Origin: CBDFKF01 sp965248765
Lineage (GTDB): Bacteria > Pseudomonadota > Alphaproteobacteria > VGEJ01
NCBI GenBank assembly: GCA_965248765.1
Contig: CBDFKF010000003.1
Coordinates: forward strand, 1 to 64,000
Reading direction: 5' to 3'
Length of the DNA stretch: 64,000 nt
The notes under the pieces are model-generated. The model ran no database searches. It was not told the origin of the DNA and saw only the letters and a program-made list of their open reading frames with translations. A program made the position numbers and the translations under genes. Positions 1 to 8,892 of this stretch are shown in pieces (the stretch's first letter is position 1; each line of letters starts with the position of its first letter).

Positions 1-2
1 AC

Positions 3-1154
3 CATGCGTTCGGTGCGAACGCGACCGAGCCGGCGATCCTCCTATCCGAGCGCATCCTGGCGATGGCACCACCCGGGATGAGCCGGATCTTCTACGGGAT
101 GTCGGGCTCGGATGCCAACGAGACGCTGGTCAAGATCGTCTGGTACTACAACAACGTGCTCGGGCGCACGGCCAAGAAGAAGATCATCTCGCGCCACCGT
201 GGCTATCACGGCGCCACCTGCCTTACCGGCAGCCTGACGGGACTGCCGTTTTACCACCGCGCTTTCGATCTGCCGTTCGGCCCAATCCTGCACACGGTGG
301 CGCCGCACCACTACGCCGAGGCGGCGCCGCGCATGAGCGAACGCGATTTCTCCCGCTACTGCGCCGAACAGCTCGACGCGCTGATCGAAGCGGAGGGGCC
401 CGACACGGTAGCCGCCTTCATCGCCGAGCCGGTGCTCGGGACGGGCGGTATCGTGCCGCCGCCCGAGGGCTACTGGGAGGATATCGCCGCTGTGCTGGAG
501 CAGCACGATGTTCTACTGCTCCTCGATGAGGTGGTCTGCGGGTTCGGCCGCCTGGGTTCCGCCTTCGGCAGCCTGCACTACAACCTCAAGCCCGATCTGA
601 TGTCGATCGCCAAGGGCCTTACCAGCGCCTACCTGCCGCTCTCCGGCGCGCTGGTCAGCGACAAGATCTGGGCGGTGCTGGAGCAGGGCTCGGACCAGTT
701 CGGGCCATTCGCTCACGGTTTCACCTACAGTGGCCATGCGCTCGGGGCGGCGGCCGCGCTGGCCAACCTCGACATCATCGAAGGCGAGGACCTCATCGGC
801 AACGCGCGCACGACCGGTGCCTACCTGCAGGACTGCCTGCGCGGGGCCTTCGATACCCACCCTCTGGTCGGCGAGGTGCGCGGCGTTGGTTTGATAGCGG
901 CCGTCGAGTTCGTCGCCGACCGCGATGCCAAGATCCCGTTCGCGCCTGAACTCCAGGTCAGCCAGCGGATCTCGGCCGCTTGCCTCGATCGCGGCTTGAT
1001 CGCACGGGGCATGTCGCACGGTACCGCGCTCGGCTTCGCGCCGCCGCTGGTGGTCAGTCGGAGCGAGGTTGACGAGATCGTCGACCTCGCCCGCGGGGCG
1101 GTCGACCAGGTGAGCGCCGAGCTCGCGGCCGAGGGCGCGTGGAAGGCGGCCTGA
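3..1154 (+). CDS. Class III (omega) aminotransferase, 5' end outside the window
   Basis: This is a PLP-dependent class III aminotransferase of the beta-alanine/putrescine/taurine:pyruvate type, which moves an amino group from an omega-amine to a keto acid. The frame is open to the left edge, so the true start lies upstream and the 383 visible residues lack the N-terminus. Family signatures seen are RHRGYHG for cofactor contact, LLLDEVVCGFGR with the PLP-ring aspartate, and IAKGLTSAYLPLSG with the Schiff-base lysine at codon 612-614 (visible residue 204). The gene ends 7 bases before the EutB-like gene, so the two are probably co-transcribed. Next to a EutB homologue it could be the diaminobutyrate aminotransferase of ectoine breakdown, but the substrate cannot be read from the sequence. 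Confidence 0.9.
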   Translation, partial: HAFGANATEPAILLSERILAMAPPGMSRIFYGMSGSDANETLVKIVWYYNNVLGRTAKKKIISRHRGYHGATCLTGSLTGLPFYHRAFDLPFGPILHTVAPHHYAEAAPRMSERDFSRYCAEQLDALIEAEGPDTVAAFIAEPVLGTGGIVPPPEGYWEDIAAVLEQHDVLLLLDEVVCGFGRLGSAFGSLHYNLKPDLMSIAKGLTSAYLPLSGALVSDKIWAVLEQGSDQFGPFAHGFTYSGHALGAAAALANLDIIEGEDLIGNARTTGAYLQDCLRGAFDTHPLVGEVRGVGLIAAVEFVADRDAKIPFAPELQVSQRISAACLDRGLIARGMSHGTALGFAPPLVVSRSEVDEIVDLARGAVDQVSAELAAEGAWKAA

Positions 1155-1161
1155 GGGGCGC

Positions 1162-2139
1162 GTGGCCACGGCCGGAATCTCGCTTGCCGATGTCTACCGG
1201 GCTCGCGCCGTCATCGCGCCGCTGGCCCGGCGCACGCCGCTCGTGCCCTCGCCGAGCCTCTCGGCACACGCCAAGGCGGACGTCCATCTCAAGCTGGAGA
1301 CACTGCAGGATACCGGGGCCTTCAAGGTCCGTGGCGCGGCCAACCGCATCTTGAGCCTGTCGGAGGCGGAGGCCCGGCGCGGTGTTGTCACCGTGTCGAC
1401 CGGCAACCACGGTCGCGCGGTTGCCTTTGCGGCGGCCCACCGCGGGATCAGGGCCGTGGTGTGCCTGTCACAGTTGGTCCCAGCAACCAAGGTCGAAGCG
1501 ATCCGCACACTCGAGGCGGAGCCGCGCATCATCGGCACGAGCCAGGATGAGGCGCAGGTGGAGGCGGAGCGCCTGGAGGCGGAGGAAGGGCTCACCTTCG
1601 TCAACCCGTTCGACGATCCGTGGGTGATCGCCGGCCAAGGGACGATCGGCCTTGAGCTGTTGGAGGACATGCCCGACATCGATACCGCGATCGTTCCGCT
1701 CGGCGGCGGCGGCCTGATCGGCGGCATCGCGCTGGTGCTCAAGGCGGCCTCGTCGAACATTCGGGTCGTCGGCGTCTCAATGGAGCGCGGGCCGGCGATG
1801 ATTGAGAGCCAGGCCGCCGGCAAGCCGATCTTTGTCGAGGAAGTTGAGACGATCGCCGATGCCCTGGGCGGCGGCATCGGCCTCGACAATCGCTACACCT
1901 TCGCGCTGGTGCGCGACTTCGTCGATGACATGATCCGCGTCAGCGAGGAACAGATCGCTGCCGCGATGGTGCATGCCTATCGCCACGAGCGGCTGATCGT
2001 CGAGGGCGGCGCGGCCGTCGGCATGGCGGCGCTTCTGAACGATCTCGTCCCTGCGCTTGGCCAGCGCGTCGCGATGGTGGTGAGCAGCAAGAGCGTGGAT
2101 ATGGACCAGTTCGGCCGCATCATCGCGGCCGCGGTCTGA
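1162..2139 (+). CDS. eutB: EutB-like PLP-dependent threonine dehydratase family lyase
   Basis: The product is a 325-residue fold-type II PLP enzyme related to threonine dehydratase and closest in my judgement to EutB, the dehydratase of hydroxyectoine utilisation. The cofactor lysine is K55 in TGAFKVRGAANR, the phosphate-binding glycine loop is PLGGGGLIGG near residue 180, and STGNHGRA is the substrate loop. Further EutB-like stretches are GVSMERG and LGGGIGLDNRYTFALVR. The start is a GTG at 1162, 7 bases after the aminotransferase stop. EutA, EutC, EutD and EutE are not in the window, so the ectoine role depends on genes to the left. A generic serine/threonine dehydratase is the alternative. 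Confidence 0.8.
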   Translation: MATAGISLADVYRARAVIAPLARRTPLVPSPSLSAHAKADVHLKLETLQDTGAFKVRGAANRILSLSEAEARRGVVTVSTGNHGRAVAFAAAHRGIRAVVCLSQLVPATKVEAIRTLEAEPRIIGTSQDEAQVEAERLEAEEGLTFVNPFDDPWVIAGQGTIGLELLEDMPDIDTAIVPLGGGGLIGGIALVLKAASSNIRVVGVSMERGPAMIESQAAGKPIFVEEVETIADALGGGIGLDNRYTFALVRDFVDDMIRVSEEQIAAAMVHAYRHERLIVEGGAAVGMAALLNDLVPALGQRVAMVVSSKSVDMDQFGRIIAAAV

Positions 2140-2162
2140 GCGAACCCGCGCGTCAGCGTCGA

Positions 2163-3473
2163 TCAGTAGGCTTTGGCGTAGCGCCGGCACTTGGCGGCAT
2201 CGTCGAGGCCTTCGAGCATCCCCATCTCGAAGCGTTTGAGCTGGAGGAAGCAGCTCAACATGTCGGGCGACAGCCACCCGCGGACCACCGGGTCCGCCTC
2301 GAGCGCCTGGAGTGCTGCCTCGAGCGAGGTCGGCAGCCGCCGTACGCCGAGCCGGCTACGCTCGTCCTCCGATAGCTCGCCGGGGTGTCCTCCCGTCAGT
2401 GGTGGCGGCTCCAGGTTATTGCGGATGCCCTCGAGCCCTGCTCTGATCATGGTGCCGAGCGCGATATAGGGACTGGCGGCGGCATCGGCGGCACGGAACT
2501 CGAAATGATACTGCGGCTCGGGATCGAAGCCGGCGAACTCGATCATCGGGCAGATGCGCACGGCCGCCTCGCGATTGTTCGCATCGAACGATGTGAACGC
2601 GGCGCTCCAGTGGTCCGGCACCAGCCGCAGGTACGAGATATCGCTCGGACAGGTGAGGGCGACGAAGCCCGGCAGATGGCGCAGCACGCCGGCGATGAAG
2701 CGGCCGGCGATCTCGCTGGTCTGGCCCGGCCGCGCTGGGTCGTACGACATGGGGCGCAGGTCGGTGTCGTCGAGGCTGAAGTGGATGTGCACGCCGTTGC
2801 CGGTGCCGGCAGGATCGATCACCGGCGCGAAGCTGGCGCGGTTGCCGAGGCGGCGGGCGACCTCGCGCACGATCTCACGGACTACCACCGCACGATCGGC
2901 CGCCTTGAGGCCGACCGCGGGGCGCGTCGTCAGCTCGAACTGCTGCGGCGCGTACTCGGTCATGAACACCTCGGGCTCTTGCCGGGCGAGCTTGAGCGCC
3001 TCCATCACTAGCGGGCCAAAGGGCTCGGTCATGCGATAGCGGTCGAGCCCGAATGCGCCGCCCGGGCCGTCCTCGATGTGGGCGAGATGGAACTCATGCT
3101 CGAAGGCCGCCCGTATCGTCAGGCCCGCGGTGCGCAGATCGGCCAGGGCGCTCTTGAGGAAGGTGCGGGGACAGCTATCGAAGGGGCTGGCATCGGGGTG
3201 GACGATGTCGCAGAGGTAGAAATGCAGGGGGCTCGCATTCTCCCACAGGTCCACACGGACCTCGGTCTGGGGATCGGGCAGGAGCCGGAGATCGCCCATT
3301 GGGCCCCAGGGATTGGGCGCGATCGGCCCGAAGGCAGAGATAGCAGAATTCGCGGGCACCCAGCTCACGCCCTTGTTCAGGTATTCGTGGATATCGGCGC
3401 GTGCCACGGCGCGACCGCGCGTGACGCCGGAGATGTCGTTGGTCGTCAAGATGACGAGCTGTTCGCCCCGCAT
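2163..3473 (-). CDS. Glutamine synthetase-like protein (gamma-glutamyl ligase family)
   Basis: This 436-residue protein has a glutamine synthetase beta-grasp N-terminus (NDISGVTRGRAVA) and a GS catalytic domain. The metal-ligand segment is FEHEFHLAH and the histidine of the ammonium/nucleotide region lies in GNGVHIHFSL. The C-terminal ASPYIALGTMIRAGLEGI matches the family NPYL-type motif. The usual NSYKRL...R-R region is present but diverged (SYLRLVPDHWSAAF), so it probably ligates an amine other than ammonia or is a GS homologue of unknown substrate. I chose the ATG at 3473, preceded on the minus strand by AAAAAGGACT, over an upstream GTG extension of low-complexity sequence. It is divergent from the amidohydrolase gene across 137 bases. 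Confidence 0.82.
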   Translation of the reverse strand: MRGEQLVILTTNDISGVTRGRAVARADIHEYLNKGVSWVPANSAISAFGPIAPNPWGPMGDLRLLPDPQTEVRVDLWENASPLHFYLCDIVHPDASPFDSCPRTFLKSALADLRTAGLTIRAAFEHEFHLAHIEDGPGGAFGLDRYRMTEPFGPLVMEALKLARQEPEVFMTEYAPQQFELTTRPAVGLKAADRAVVVREIVREVARRLGNRASFAPVIDPAGTGNGVHIHFSLDDTDLRPMSYDPARPGQTSEIAGRFIAGVLRHLPGFVALTCPSDISYLRLVPDHWSAAFTSFDANNREAAVRICPMIEFAGFDPEPQYHFEFRAADAAASPYIALGTMIRAGLEGIRNNLEPPPLTGGHPGELSEDERSRLGVRRLPTSLEAALQALEADPVVRGWLSPDMLSCFLQLKRFEMGMLEGLDDAAKCRRYAKAY

Positions 3474-3610
3474 AGTCCTTTTTCCCTGGTTGGCGCGTTT
3501 CTGGCACGATTCGCGGAGTGAGGAAAGGGCCGGCGAACCGCCGGCAGATCGCCCTTGCGAGCGATACGGGCCACTGGGATGATGGCGGACCGTTGCCGTT
3601 ACGCCCGACG
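3474..3610. promoter_or_regulatory. Divergent promoter region between GS-like and N-formylglutamate amidohydrolase genes
   Basis: These 137 bases separate two divergently transcribed catabolic genes and should hold both promoters. A Shine-Dalgarno-like AAGGA precedes the minus-strand ATG. I could not identify a convincing -35/-10 pair or operator by eye. The XRE-cupin regulator encoded at 5149 is the nearest candidate to bind here. Confidence 0.35.
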
Positions 3611-4453
3611 ATGGACGCACAAAGCAGCCAATCATTCGCCTGGATCGAGCCCGACGAGCCGCGGGCCTTCGAGATCGTCAATCGCGGCGGCGCGAGCCGC
3701 ATCGTCCTGACGTGCGAGCACGCCAGCGCCCGGGTGCCACGGCGTCTCGGCGATCTCGGCGTCTCAGAGGTCGAGCGACACCGTCACATCGGCTGGGACA
3801 TCGGTGCCGCGGTCGTGGCACGGCGACTCGCCGAGCTGATCGATGCACCGCTGATCCTGAGCGGCTACTCGCGGCTCGTGATCGATTGCAACCGCACGCC
3901 GGGCACGCCGCCGTCGATCCCCACCATCAGCGAGGCGACCGCCGTGCCGGGCAACGAGGGGGTCGATGCCGCCGAGGCGGCGGGGCGGGCCGAGGCCTAC
4001 TTTTGGCCGTATCACGAGGCCCTCCACGATCTGATCGAACAGCGCATGGCCACGGTCCCGGTACAGGTGGCGGTGCACAGCTTCACGCCGGTCTTCCACG
4101 GTGAGCAGCGGCCTTGGGACATCGGTCTCACGCATCGCCACGATTCGCGCCTTACCACATTGATGATCCCCGAGTTCGAGGCCGAGCAGACGCTTTGCAT
4201 CGGCGAGAACAAGCCCTATCCGATCGAGCTCGAGACCGACTACGCGGTGCCGGTGCACGCCGAGCGGCGTGGAATTCCCTGCGTTCTGATAGAAATCCGC
4301 CATGATCACGTCGACACCGACAGCGCGTGTCACGTGTGGGCAGAGCGCCTGGCCCGGGTGTTGCGCACGGTGATCGACCATCCGTCGATCGCGCACAAGA
4401 TCGCGCCGGCGAGCGATGTCCACGAACCGAGACTCGAGAGGAGAGAGGGCTAA
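3611..4453 (+). CDS. N-formylglutamate amidohydrolase family protein
   Basis: This 280-residue protein belongs to the N-formylglutamate amidohydrolase family (HutG-like), zinc hydrolases that release formate or acyl groups from N-acyl amino acids. Typical segments are the N-terminal VLTCEHASARVPRRLG with the metal-binding Glu-His, the HRHIGWDIGA block, VIDCNRTPG, AVHSFTPVF with the catalytic-site histidine, and the C-terminal LIEIRHD. The reading frame extends back to a GTG at 3518, but the ATG at 3611 fits the family length better. Its TAA stop overlaps the ATG of the isochorismatase gene by one base, so the pair is coupled. With the GS-like gene opposite, it suggests handling of an N-acyl or gamma-glutamyl intermediate (inference). 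Confidence 0.85.
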   Translation: MDAQSSQSFAWIEPDEPRAFEIVNRGGASRIVLTCEHASARVPRRLGDLGVSEVERHRHIGWDIGAAVVARRLAELIDAPLILSGYSRLVIDCNRTPGTPPSIPTISEATAVPGNEGVDAAEAAGRAEAYFWPYHEALHDLIEQRMATVPVQVAVHSFTPVFHGEQRPWDIGLTHRHDSRLTTLMIPEFEAEQTLCIGENKPYPIELETDYAVPVHAERRGIPCVLIEIRHDHVDTDSACHVWAERLARVLRTVIDHPSIAHKIAPASDVHEPRLERREG

Positions 4454-5121
4454 TGAACCGCAAGGAGATCGATGCCATTCCGATGGCGGGTGATACCTCG
4501 CTACGCGAGCACGCCGTGGATCCCGCGCGAACCGCGCTGCTGTTAGTCGATCTGCAGAACATGGAGTACGAGAAGGGCAAGCCCGATCCAAACGATGCCT
4601 ACTACTACGATCGGATGGATCAGATCGTAGTTCCCAACAACAAGCGGCTGTTGGCGGCGTGTCGCGAGGTCGGCGTCGAGCCCATCTACACGGTGATCGA
4701 AAGCCTGACCCTCGATGGCCGCGATCGCAGCGTCGACCATAAGGTCTCCGGCATCTTCGCCGCCAAGGGCTCATGGGAGGCGCACGTCATTCCCGACATC
4801 GCCCCGCTCGAGAACGAGATCGTCATCCCGAAGACTGCGTCTGGGATTTTCAACTCGACCAACTTCGAATATGTCCTGCGCAACCTGTGCATCGAGTCGC
4901 TGATCGTCACCGGCATCGTCACCGACCAGTGCGTCGAGGGCGCTGTGCGCGACGGCTGCGACCGCGGCTTCTTCATCACGCTGGTTGACGATGCCTGCGC
5001 GACCCACAGCCAGGAGCGCCACGACGCCTCACTGCGGGCCGTCAAGGGCTACTGTCGCGTTCGCTCGACCGATCAGCTGATCGACGAGCTTACCAGCCAC
5101 ACCGCTCGGCAAGTCGCCTGA
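4453..5121 (+). CDS. Isochorismatase-family cysteine hydrolase
   Basis: This 222-residue cysteine hydrolase of the isochorismatase superfamily includes N-carbamoylsarcosine, biuret and other amide hydrolases. The catalytic triad is visible: D33 in LLVDLQN, K127 in PKTASGIFNSTN and C160 in VTDQCVEGAVRDG. The ATG overlaps the preceding TAA, with a purine-rich GAGAGGAGAGAGGG stretch as ribosome site. The neighbours (N-formylglutamate amidohydrolase, GS-like) favour an amide or carbamoyl substrate, but this is inference. A second, diverged member of the family is encoded at 28466. Confidence 0.88.
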   Translation: MNRKEIDAIPMAGDTSLREHAVDPARTALLLVDLQNMEYEKGKPDPNDAYYYDRMDQIVVPNNKRLLAACREVGVEPIYTVIESLTLDGRDRSVDHKVSGIFAAKGSWEAHVIPDIAPLENEIVIPKTASGIFNSTNFEYVLRNLCIESLIVTGIVTDQCVEGAVRDGCDRGFFITLVDDACATHSQERHDASLRAVKGYCRVRSTDQLIDELTSHTARQVA

Positions 5122-5148
5122 GGCGGGGCGGGCCACGGACGGCATGGC

Positions 5149-5802
5149 ATGAGCGAGGTCGAGCGGCGTGAGAGGATGATCGCGGAGGTCGCGGGCGAGG
5201 ACGCGGTGACCGAAACGGCGGGGCGGGTCGCCTCGCTCGAGGCTGCCATCGGTCGCCAGGTGCGCCAGTTCCGCCGCCAGCTCGATATGACGGTCACCGA
5301 TCTTGCCAAGCAGTCGGGCGTATCGCCGGGCATGTTGTCGAAGATCGAGAACGGTGTGACCTCGCCGTCGCTGGCCACGCTGCAGGCACTCTCAGGCGCC
5401 CTCAACGTCCCGGTGACCGCCTTTTTCCGGAAGTTCGAGGAACAGCGCGCGGCTACCTACGTCAAGGCCGGCGATGGCCTGCACATCGAGCGGCGCGGTA
5501 CGCGCAGTGGTCACCACTACCAGCTGCTCGGTCACTCGTTCGGCCAGAGCGTGACGATGGAGCCTTTTCTAGTGACGCTGACCGAAGCCTCCGAGGTCTT
5601 CCCCCTGTTCCAGCATACCGGCACCGAGTTCATCTTCATGCTGGATGGCGAGATGGACTATCGGCACGCCGGCGCGGTGTATCGCTTGCACGCTGGCGAT
5701 TCGCTCTTCTTCGATGCCGACGAGCCGCACGGGCCCGAGCACCTCGTCGACCTGCCCATTCGGTTTCTCTCGGTGATTGCCTACGCACCGGGTAACGAGT
5801 AA
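5149..5802 (+). CDS. XRE-family transcriptional regulator with C-terminal cupin
   Basis: The 217-residue regulator has an XRE helix-turn-helix at about residues 33-90 (LDMTVTDLAKQSGVSPGMLSKIENG) and a cupin_2 sensor domain at about 135-212 (TGTEFIFMLDGEMDY, LHAGDSLFFDADEPHGPEH). This architecture usually controls neighbouring amino-acid or polyamine catabolic genes, as PuuR does. It lies 27 bases after the isochorismatase gene on the same strand and probably regulates the 2.1-5.1 kb cluster. The ligand is unknown. Confidence 0.88.
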   Translation: MSEVERRERMIAEVAGEDAVTETAGRVASLEAAIGRQVRQFRRQLDMTVTDLAKQSGVSPGMLSKIENGVTSPSLATLQALSGALNVPVTAFFRKFEEQRAATYVKAGDGLHIERRGTRSGHHYQLLGHSFGQSVTMEPFLVTLTEASEVFPLFQHTGTEFIFMLDGEMDYRHAGAVYRLHAGDSLFFDADEPHGPEHLVDLPIRFLSVIAYAPGNE

Positions 5803-5826
5803 CGCCCGGAGCGGGGAGCGATCGGA

Positions 5827-6992
5827 CTGCAATACGCGCAAGATTGGTGGCGATGCCGGTACCGCAGGGTCGCGCTCGCGCTGCTGGCGGCGATGGCCTC
5901 GTCGCTTCCCGCGGCCGCCGCCGGTGAGGTGTTGATCGGCTTCGCGGTCGCGCTCAGCGGTCCTTCGCAGCCCTTCGATGCGCGTCAGATAGTGGCCGCG
6001 GAACTCGCCATCGACGATGTCAACGCGCGCGGCGGCCTGTTGGGCGAGGAGCTGCGTGCGGTGTTCGCCGATACCGGCTCGCGACCGGATTTCGCGCACC
6101 GCGCGGTCGATGAGCTAATCGACCAGGGCGCTGCCCTCATCGTGCTCACCTGCGATGTCGACATGCGCGGTACAGCGGCGCCGCGGGCCAACGAGCGGGG
6201 CATTGTCGCTATCTCGCCGTGCGCCATGGTGGCCGGCAGGACCAGAGCCCACGTCTTCTCGATGGCGACGCCGCCGGCTGTCGAGGCCGTGGCCCTTGCC
6301 GCCTTCGCCAAGGAGCGGGGCTGGCAACGGGTCCAGCTCACGATCGACATGTCGTTCGTTTACAACCAGGTTTTGTGCGACCGGTTCGCCGGTGAGTGGC
6401 AGGCGCTTGGCGGTGAGATCGCCGCGGTGCAGTTCGGCGATACGCGCCGCCGGAGGCTGCCGAGTGAGGTCGATGCGGCGGCTGAGGCGCTCGTGCTGTG
6501 TGCCCACGGCAATGGCGCCGTGGCGACCATCGAGTGCCTGCGCGCGGACACGGCAGTCCCGATTCTCGCCGGTGCGGCCCTCGATGGCGATTATTGGCTC
6601 GCGCGGGTGCCGAGCTTGGGCGATTTCTTCCACACGGCGGCGATTTCTTCCACACGGCGAGCGGCTCGATCTATGGCGATGACCCCCGTGCCGGCGTCAA
6701 CGTCTTCTTCGGTCGGCTAGCCGAGCGCTTGGGCGAGCGCGCACCGAATTCGCTCCTGCTCTCCGGCTATAGCGTTATCGAAGCGTACGCCGGTGCTGCC
6801 GAGCGGGCCGGCACACTCGACGCCGGCGCCGTGTTGGCCGAACTCGACCGGTTCATGGCCGAGCCGCTGTTGATCGGGCCGACGAGCTTTGGCCCCGAAC
6901 GCCACCTGGACGAGGCACGACTCGTGGTGATCATCGCGGTGCGGGACGGCAAGCCCGAGGCGCTCGGGCTATACCAAAGCAGCGGCCAGTGA
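5827..6992 (+). pseudogene. Branched-chain amino acid-type ABC substrate-binding protein, frameshifted by a 20-bp tandem duplication
   Basis: This is a Leu/Ile/Val-type periplasmic binding protein (peripla_BP_6 fold): GFAVALSGPSQPFD, then ELAIDDVNARGGLLG, then DQGAALIVLTCD. A hydrophobic signal segment (VALALLAAMASSLPAAAA) precedes the mature part. The frame is broken at 6619-6660, where a 20-bp unit is exactly duplicated in tandem. The first frame stops at 6720, while the true C-terminus (SGSIYGDDPRAGVN onward) continues in another frame to 6992. No ATG/GTG/TTG covers the whole signal peptide: the frame runs back to the previous gene's stop, with a CTG at 5827 eight bases after GGGGAG, and the first ATG (5893) lies inside the signal segment. 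No permease or ATPase gene is adjacent, so this is an orphan binding protein. Confidence 0.75.
6619..6660 (+). repeat. 20-bp exact tandem duplication inside the binding-protein gene
   Basis: The 20-base unit cgatttcttccacacggcg(g/a) occurs twice head-to-tail at 6621-6640 and 6641-6660; the identity extends two bases to the left of each copy. Because 20 is not a multiple of three, it shifts the frame of the host gene. Removing one copy restores a continuous binding-protein sequence across LGDFFHTASGSIYGDD. Confidence 0.95.
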
Positions 6993-7032
6993 TGACGTGC
7001 GCTGAGCCCAACTCGAAGAAGGGCGCGCGCCG

Positions 7033-7602
7033 TTGAAGGTAGAGGAGACATCGCTTCCGGGCATGTTGGTGATTGAGCCCACGGTGTTCAGCGACGAGCG
7101 CAGTCATTTGTTCGAGGTTTATCACGCCGAACGCTATGCGGCGGCCGGAATACCCGGTCCATTCGTCCACGACGTCGCGTCCTTCTCGCACCGCGGAACC
7201 GTGCGCGGCCTTCACCTCCAGCATCCGTCACCTCAGGCGAAGCTCGTGAGCGCGCTCGCGGGCGCAGTCTTCGATGTGGCCGTCGATGTGCGCTTGGGCT
7301 CGCCCACATTCGGGCAGTGGTATGGCCTCGAGATTTCGCAGGAGAACAAGAAGCAGGTGTACGTTCCCGGGGATTTCGCCCATGGCTTCTGCGTGCTCAG
7401 CGAGCAAGCGTTGTTCGCCTACAAATGCACCGCGCCTTACGTGCCTGATGCCGAGATAACGATTGCCTGGAACGACCCCGACATCGCCATCCAGTGGCCG
7501 CTTGACGAGGTGCTGCTATCACCGCGTGACCGCGCGGCGCCGCACTTGAGCACGATCGCGCGCGAACGCCTGCCTGTGTATGCCGATCCAACGCCGAGTT
7601 AG
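7033..7602 (+). CDS. rfbC: dTDP-4-dehydrorhamnose 3,5-epimerase (RmlC-like)
   Basis: The 189-residue cupin-fold sugar epimerase acts in dTDP-L-rhamnose or related deoxysugar synthesis. RmlC landmarks are the catalytic His61 in TVRGLHLQHP, Asp85 in FDVAVDVRLGSPTFG as its partner, VPGDFAHGF and Tyr130 in FAYKCTAPY as the acid. The start is a TTG at 7033. Its TAG overlaps the stop of the convergent dehydrogenase gene (bases 7599-7602). rmlA, rmlB and rmlD are not in the window, so it may serve a polysaccharide gene set elsewhere. Confidence 0.88.
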   Translation: MKVEETSLPGMLVIEPTVFSDERSHLFEVYHAERYAAAGIPGPFVHDVASFSHRGTVRGLHLQHPSPQAKLVSALAGAVFDVAVDVRLGSPTFGQWYGLEISQENKKQVYVPGDFAHGFCVLSEQALFAYKCTAPYVPDAEITIAWNDPDIAIQWPLDEVLLSPRDRAAPHLSTIARERLPVYADPTPS

Positions 7603-8831
7603 CCGCTCAATGCGAGAGGGCGCGCCGCCGTGCGCTGGGCCGGGGCAGTGAGCGCTTGCCTCTCCACCGCCTGCCAAGCGGCGAGCGCGAGGCTCTCCAG
7701 CAACTCGACGTCATCGATCCCCAGCATTTGGCCCGCCGCTACGTCGCGCCGTAGCGTCGCATCCTGGAGGAGGCCGATGGGCAAATGCCCCGCGTTGTCG
7801 CGCAGGAAGACACTGGTCCCATAGACCTCGAAGCTCCCGATGCCATAGGCAATATGCGCGCCGGCGGCGAGGTCGCGTTTGGCCACCGCGGCCACGCTGA
7901 TGGTCGGACGCGTGGAGTTATCCAGGAGGACCGGTCCACCCGCCGTCACGCGCATGACCGTCTTCATCGCTTCGAGGTGGGTGAGCGCGTTCGGCTTGGT
8001 CAGCAGATAGAACGGGCCGTCGCCGAGCTTGAGGTAGCGCAGCGCGTCGCGCACGTTCGGTTCGTGCTCGGCTACGATGAAGACACCGTGACTGTTTTGC
8101 GGAGAGAGGACGTAATCGCTGATGGCGTGCCCGATGGCCTTGGCCCGCACTGCAAGCTCGGTGGCCGCCGCGCCAAGGTCATCGCTCGCCGGGCCAATGA
8201 GACCGGGCTCAGCGATCGTAGCCCCGAGCCCATTCGCCACCAACGCCTGCTCGATCTGCAGCTTGGTGCCATCGGTGAAGGCGGTGACCATGCGCAAGCT
8301 GATGCTGTGGCGGTCCGCCCACATCTCCATGTCGGACCGGGTTGGGTTGTGATTGAGGAAGCCCTTCATGTTGCCGTAGACGAGCGGCCGAAAACCCATC
8401 ACGTCGGCCTCCTCGGCGAGCGCGGCGAGGCTGCCCGGCTGGTCGCCCTCTGCCTCGGTGACCATGCCGCGGCCGACGAAATACGACCCGACCGTTACGT
8501 GGAACTTGCAACCGAAGGTGACGACCGGAAGACCGCGCGCGATGGCACGATCGATCACATCGGTGGCGTGCAGCACATCGCCCGAGCACTCGAACAACAC
8601 ATCCGAGTTGTCTAGAAGATCCTCGATCGACGCCGTCAGTGCGATGGGCGAGGGGAAATCGTCGCGCCGGCCGAGGGGGCGGCGCGTGAGGACTCGAGAG
8701 AGCTCGAACCCTTGTTGGCGTTTGACCGCTAGCGCAAAATGCCGGCCGACGTGACCGGTGCCTGCGATACCGATTCTTGTCGGGACGTCCCCGTGCACCA
8801 TCCCAGCATTCGGTTTCGCCGCCGTGATCAT
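7599..8831 (-). CDS. NAD(P)-binding oxidoreductase with SAF domain (homoserine dehydrogenase-like)
   Basis: The 410-residue protein starts with a Rossmann fold (RIGIAGTGHVGR, residues about 18-29) resembling homoserine dehydrogenase. It has a central catalytic region (GFRPLVYGNMKGFLNHNP) and a C-terminal SAF-type segment (HLPIGLLQDATLRRDVAAGQMLGIDDVEL). Proteins of this architecture are often found in polysaccharide or sugar-acid gene sets, and the reaction is generally unassigned. An ATG at 8801 is an alternative start. It is convergent with the RmlC-like gene, with overlapping stop codons. Confidence 0.75.
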   Translation of the reverse strand: MITAAKPNAGMVHGDVPTRIGIAGTGHVGRHFALAVKRQQGFELSRVLTRRPLGRRDDFPSPIALTASIEDLLDNSDVLFECSGDVLHATDVIDRAIARGLPVVTFGCKFHVTVGSYFVGRGMVTEAEGDQPGSLAALAEEADVMGFRPLVYGNMKGFLNHNPTRSDMEMWADRHSISLRMVTAFTDGTKLQIEQALVANGLGATIAEPGLIGPASDDLGAAATELAVRAKAIGHAISDYVLSPQNSHGVFIVAEHEPNVRDALRYLKLGDGPFYLLTKPNALTHLEAMKTVMRVTAGGPVLLDNSTRPTISVAAVAKRDLAAGAHIAYGIGSFEVYGTSVFLRDNAGHLPIGLLQDATLRRDVAAGQMLGIDDVELLESLALAAWQAVERQALTAPAQRTAARPLALSG

Positions 8832-8892
8832 GTGGCGGCTGTATACAGTGAGGGTACGTGCTTCGCGCGGGCGATGAGATGACGCAGGTCAC

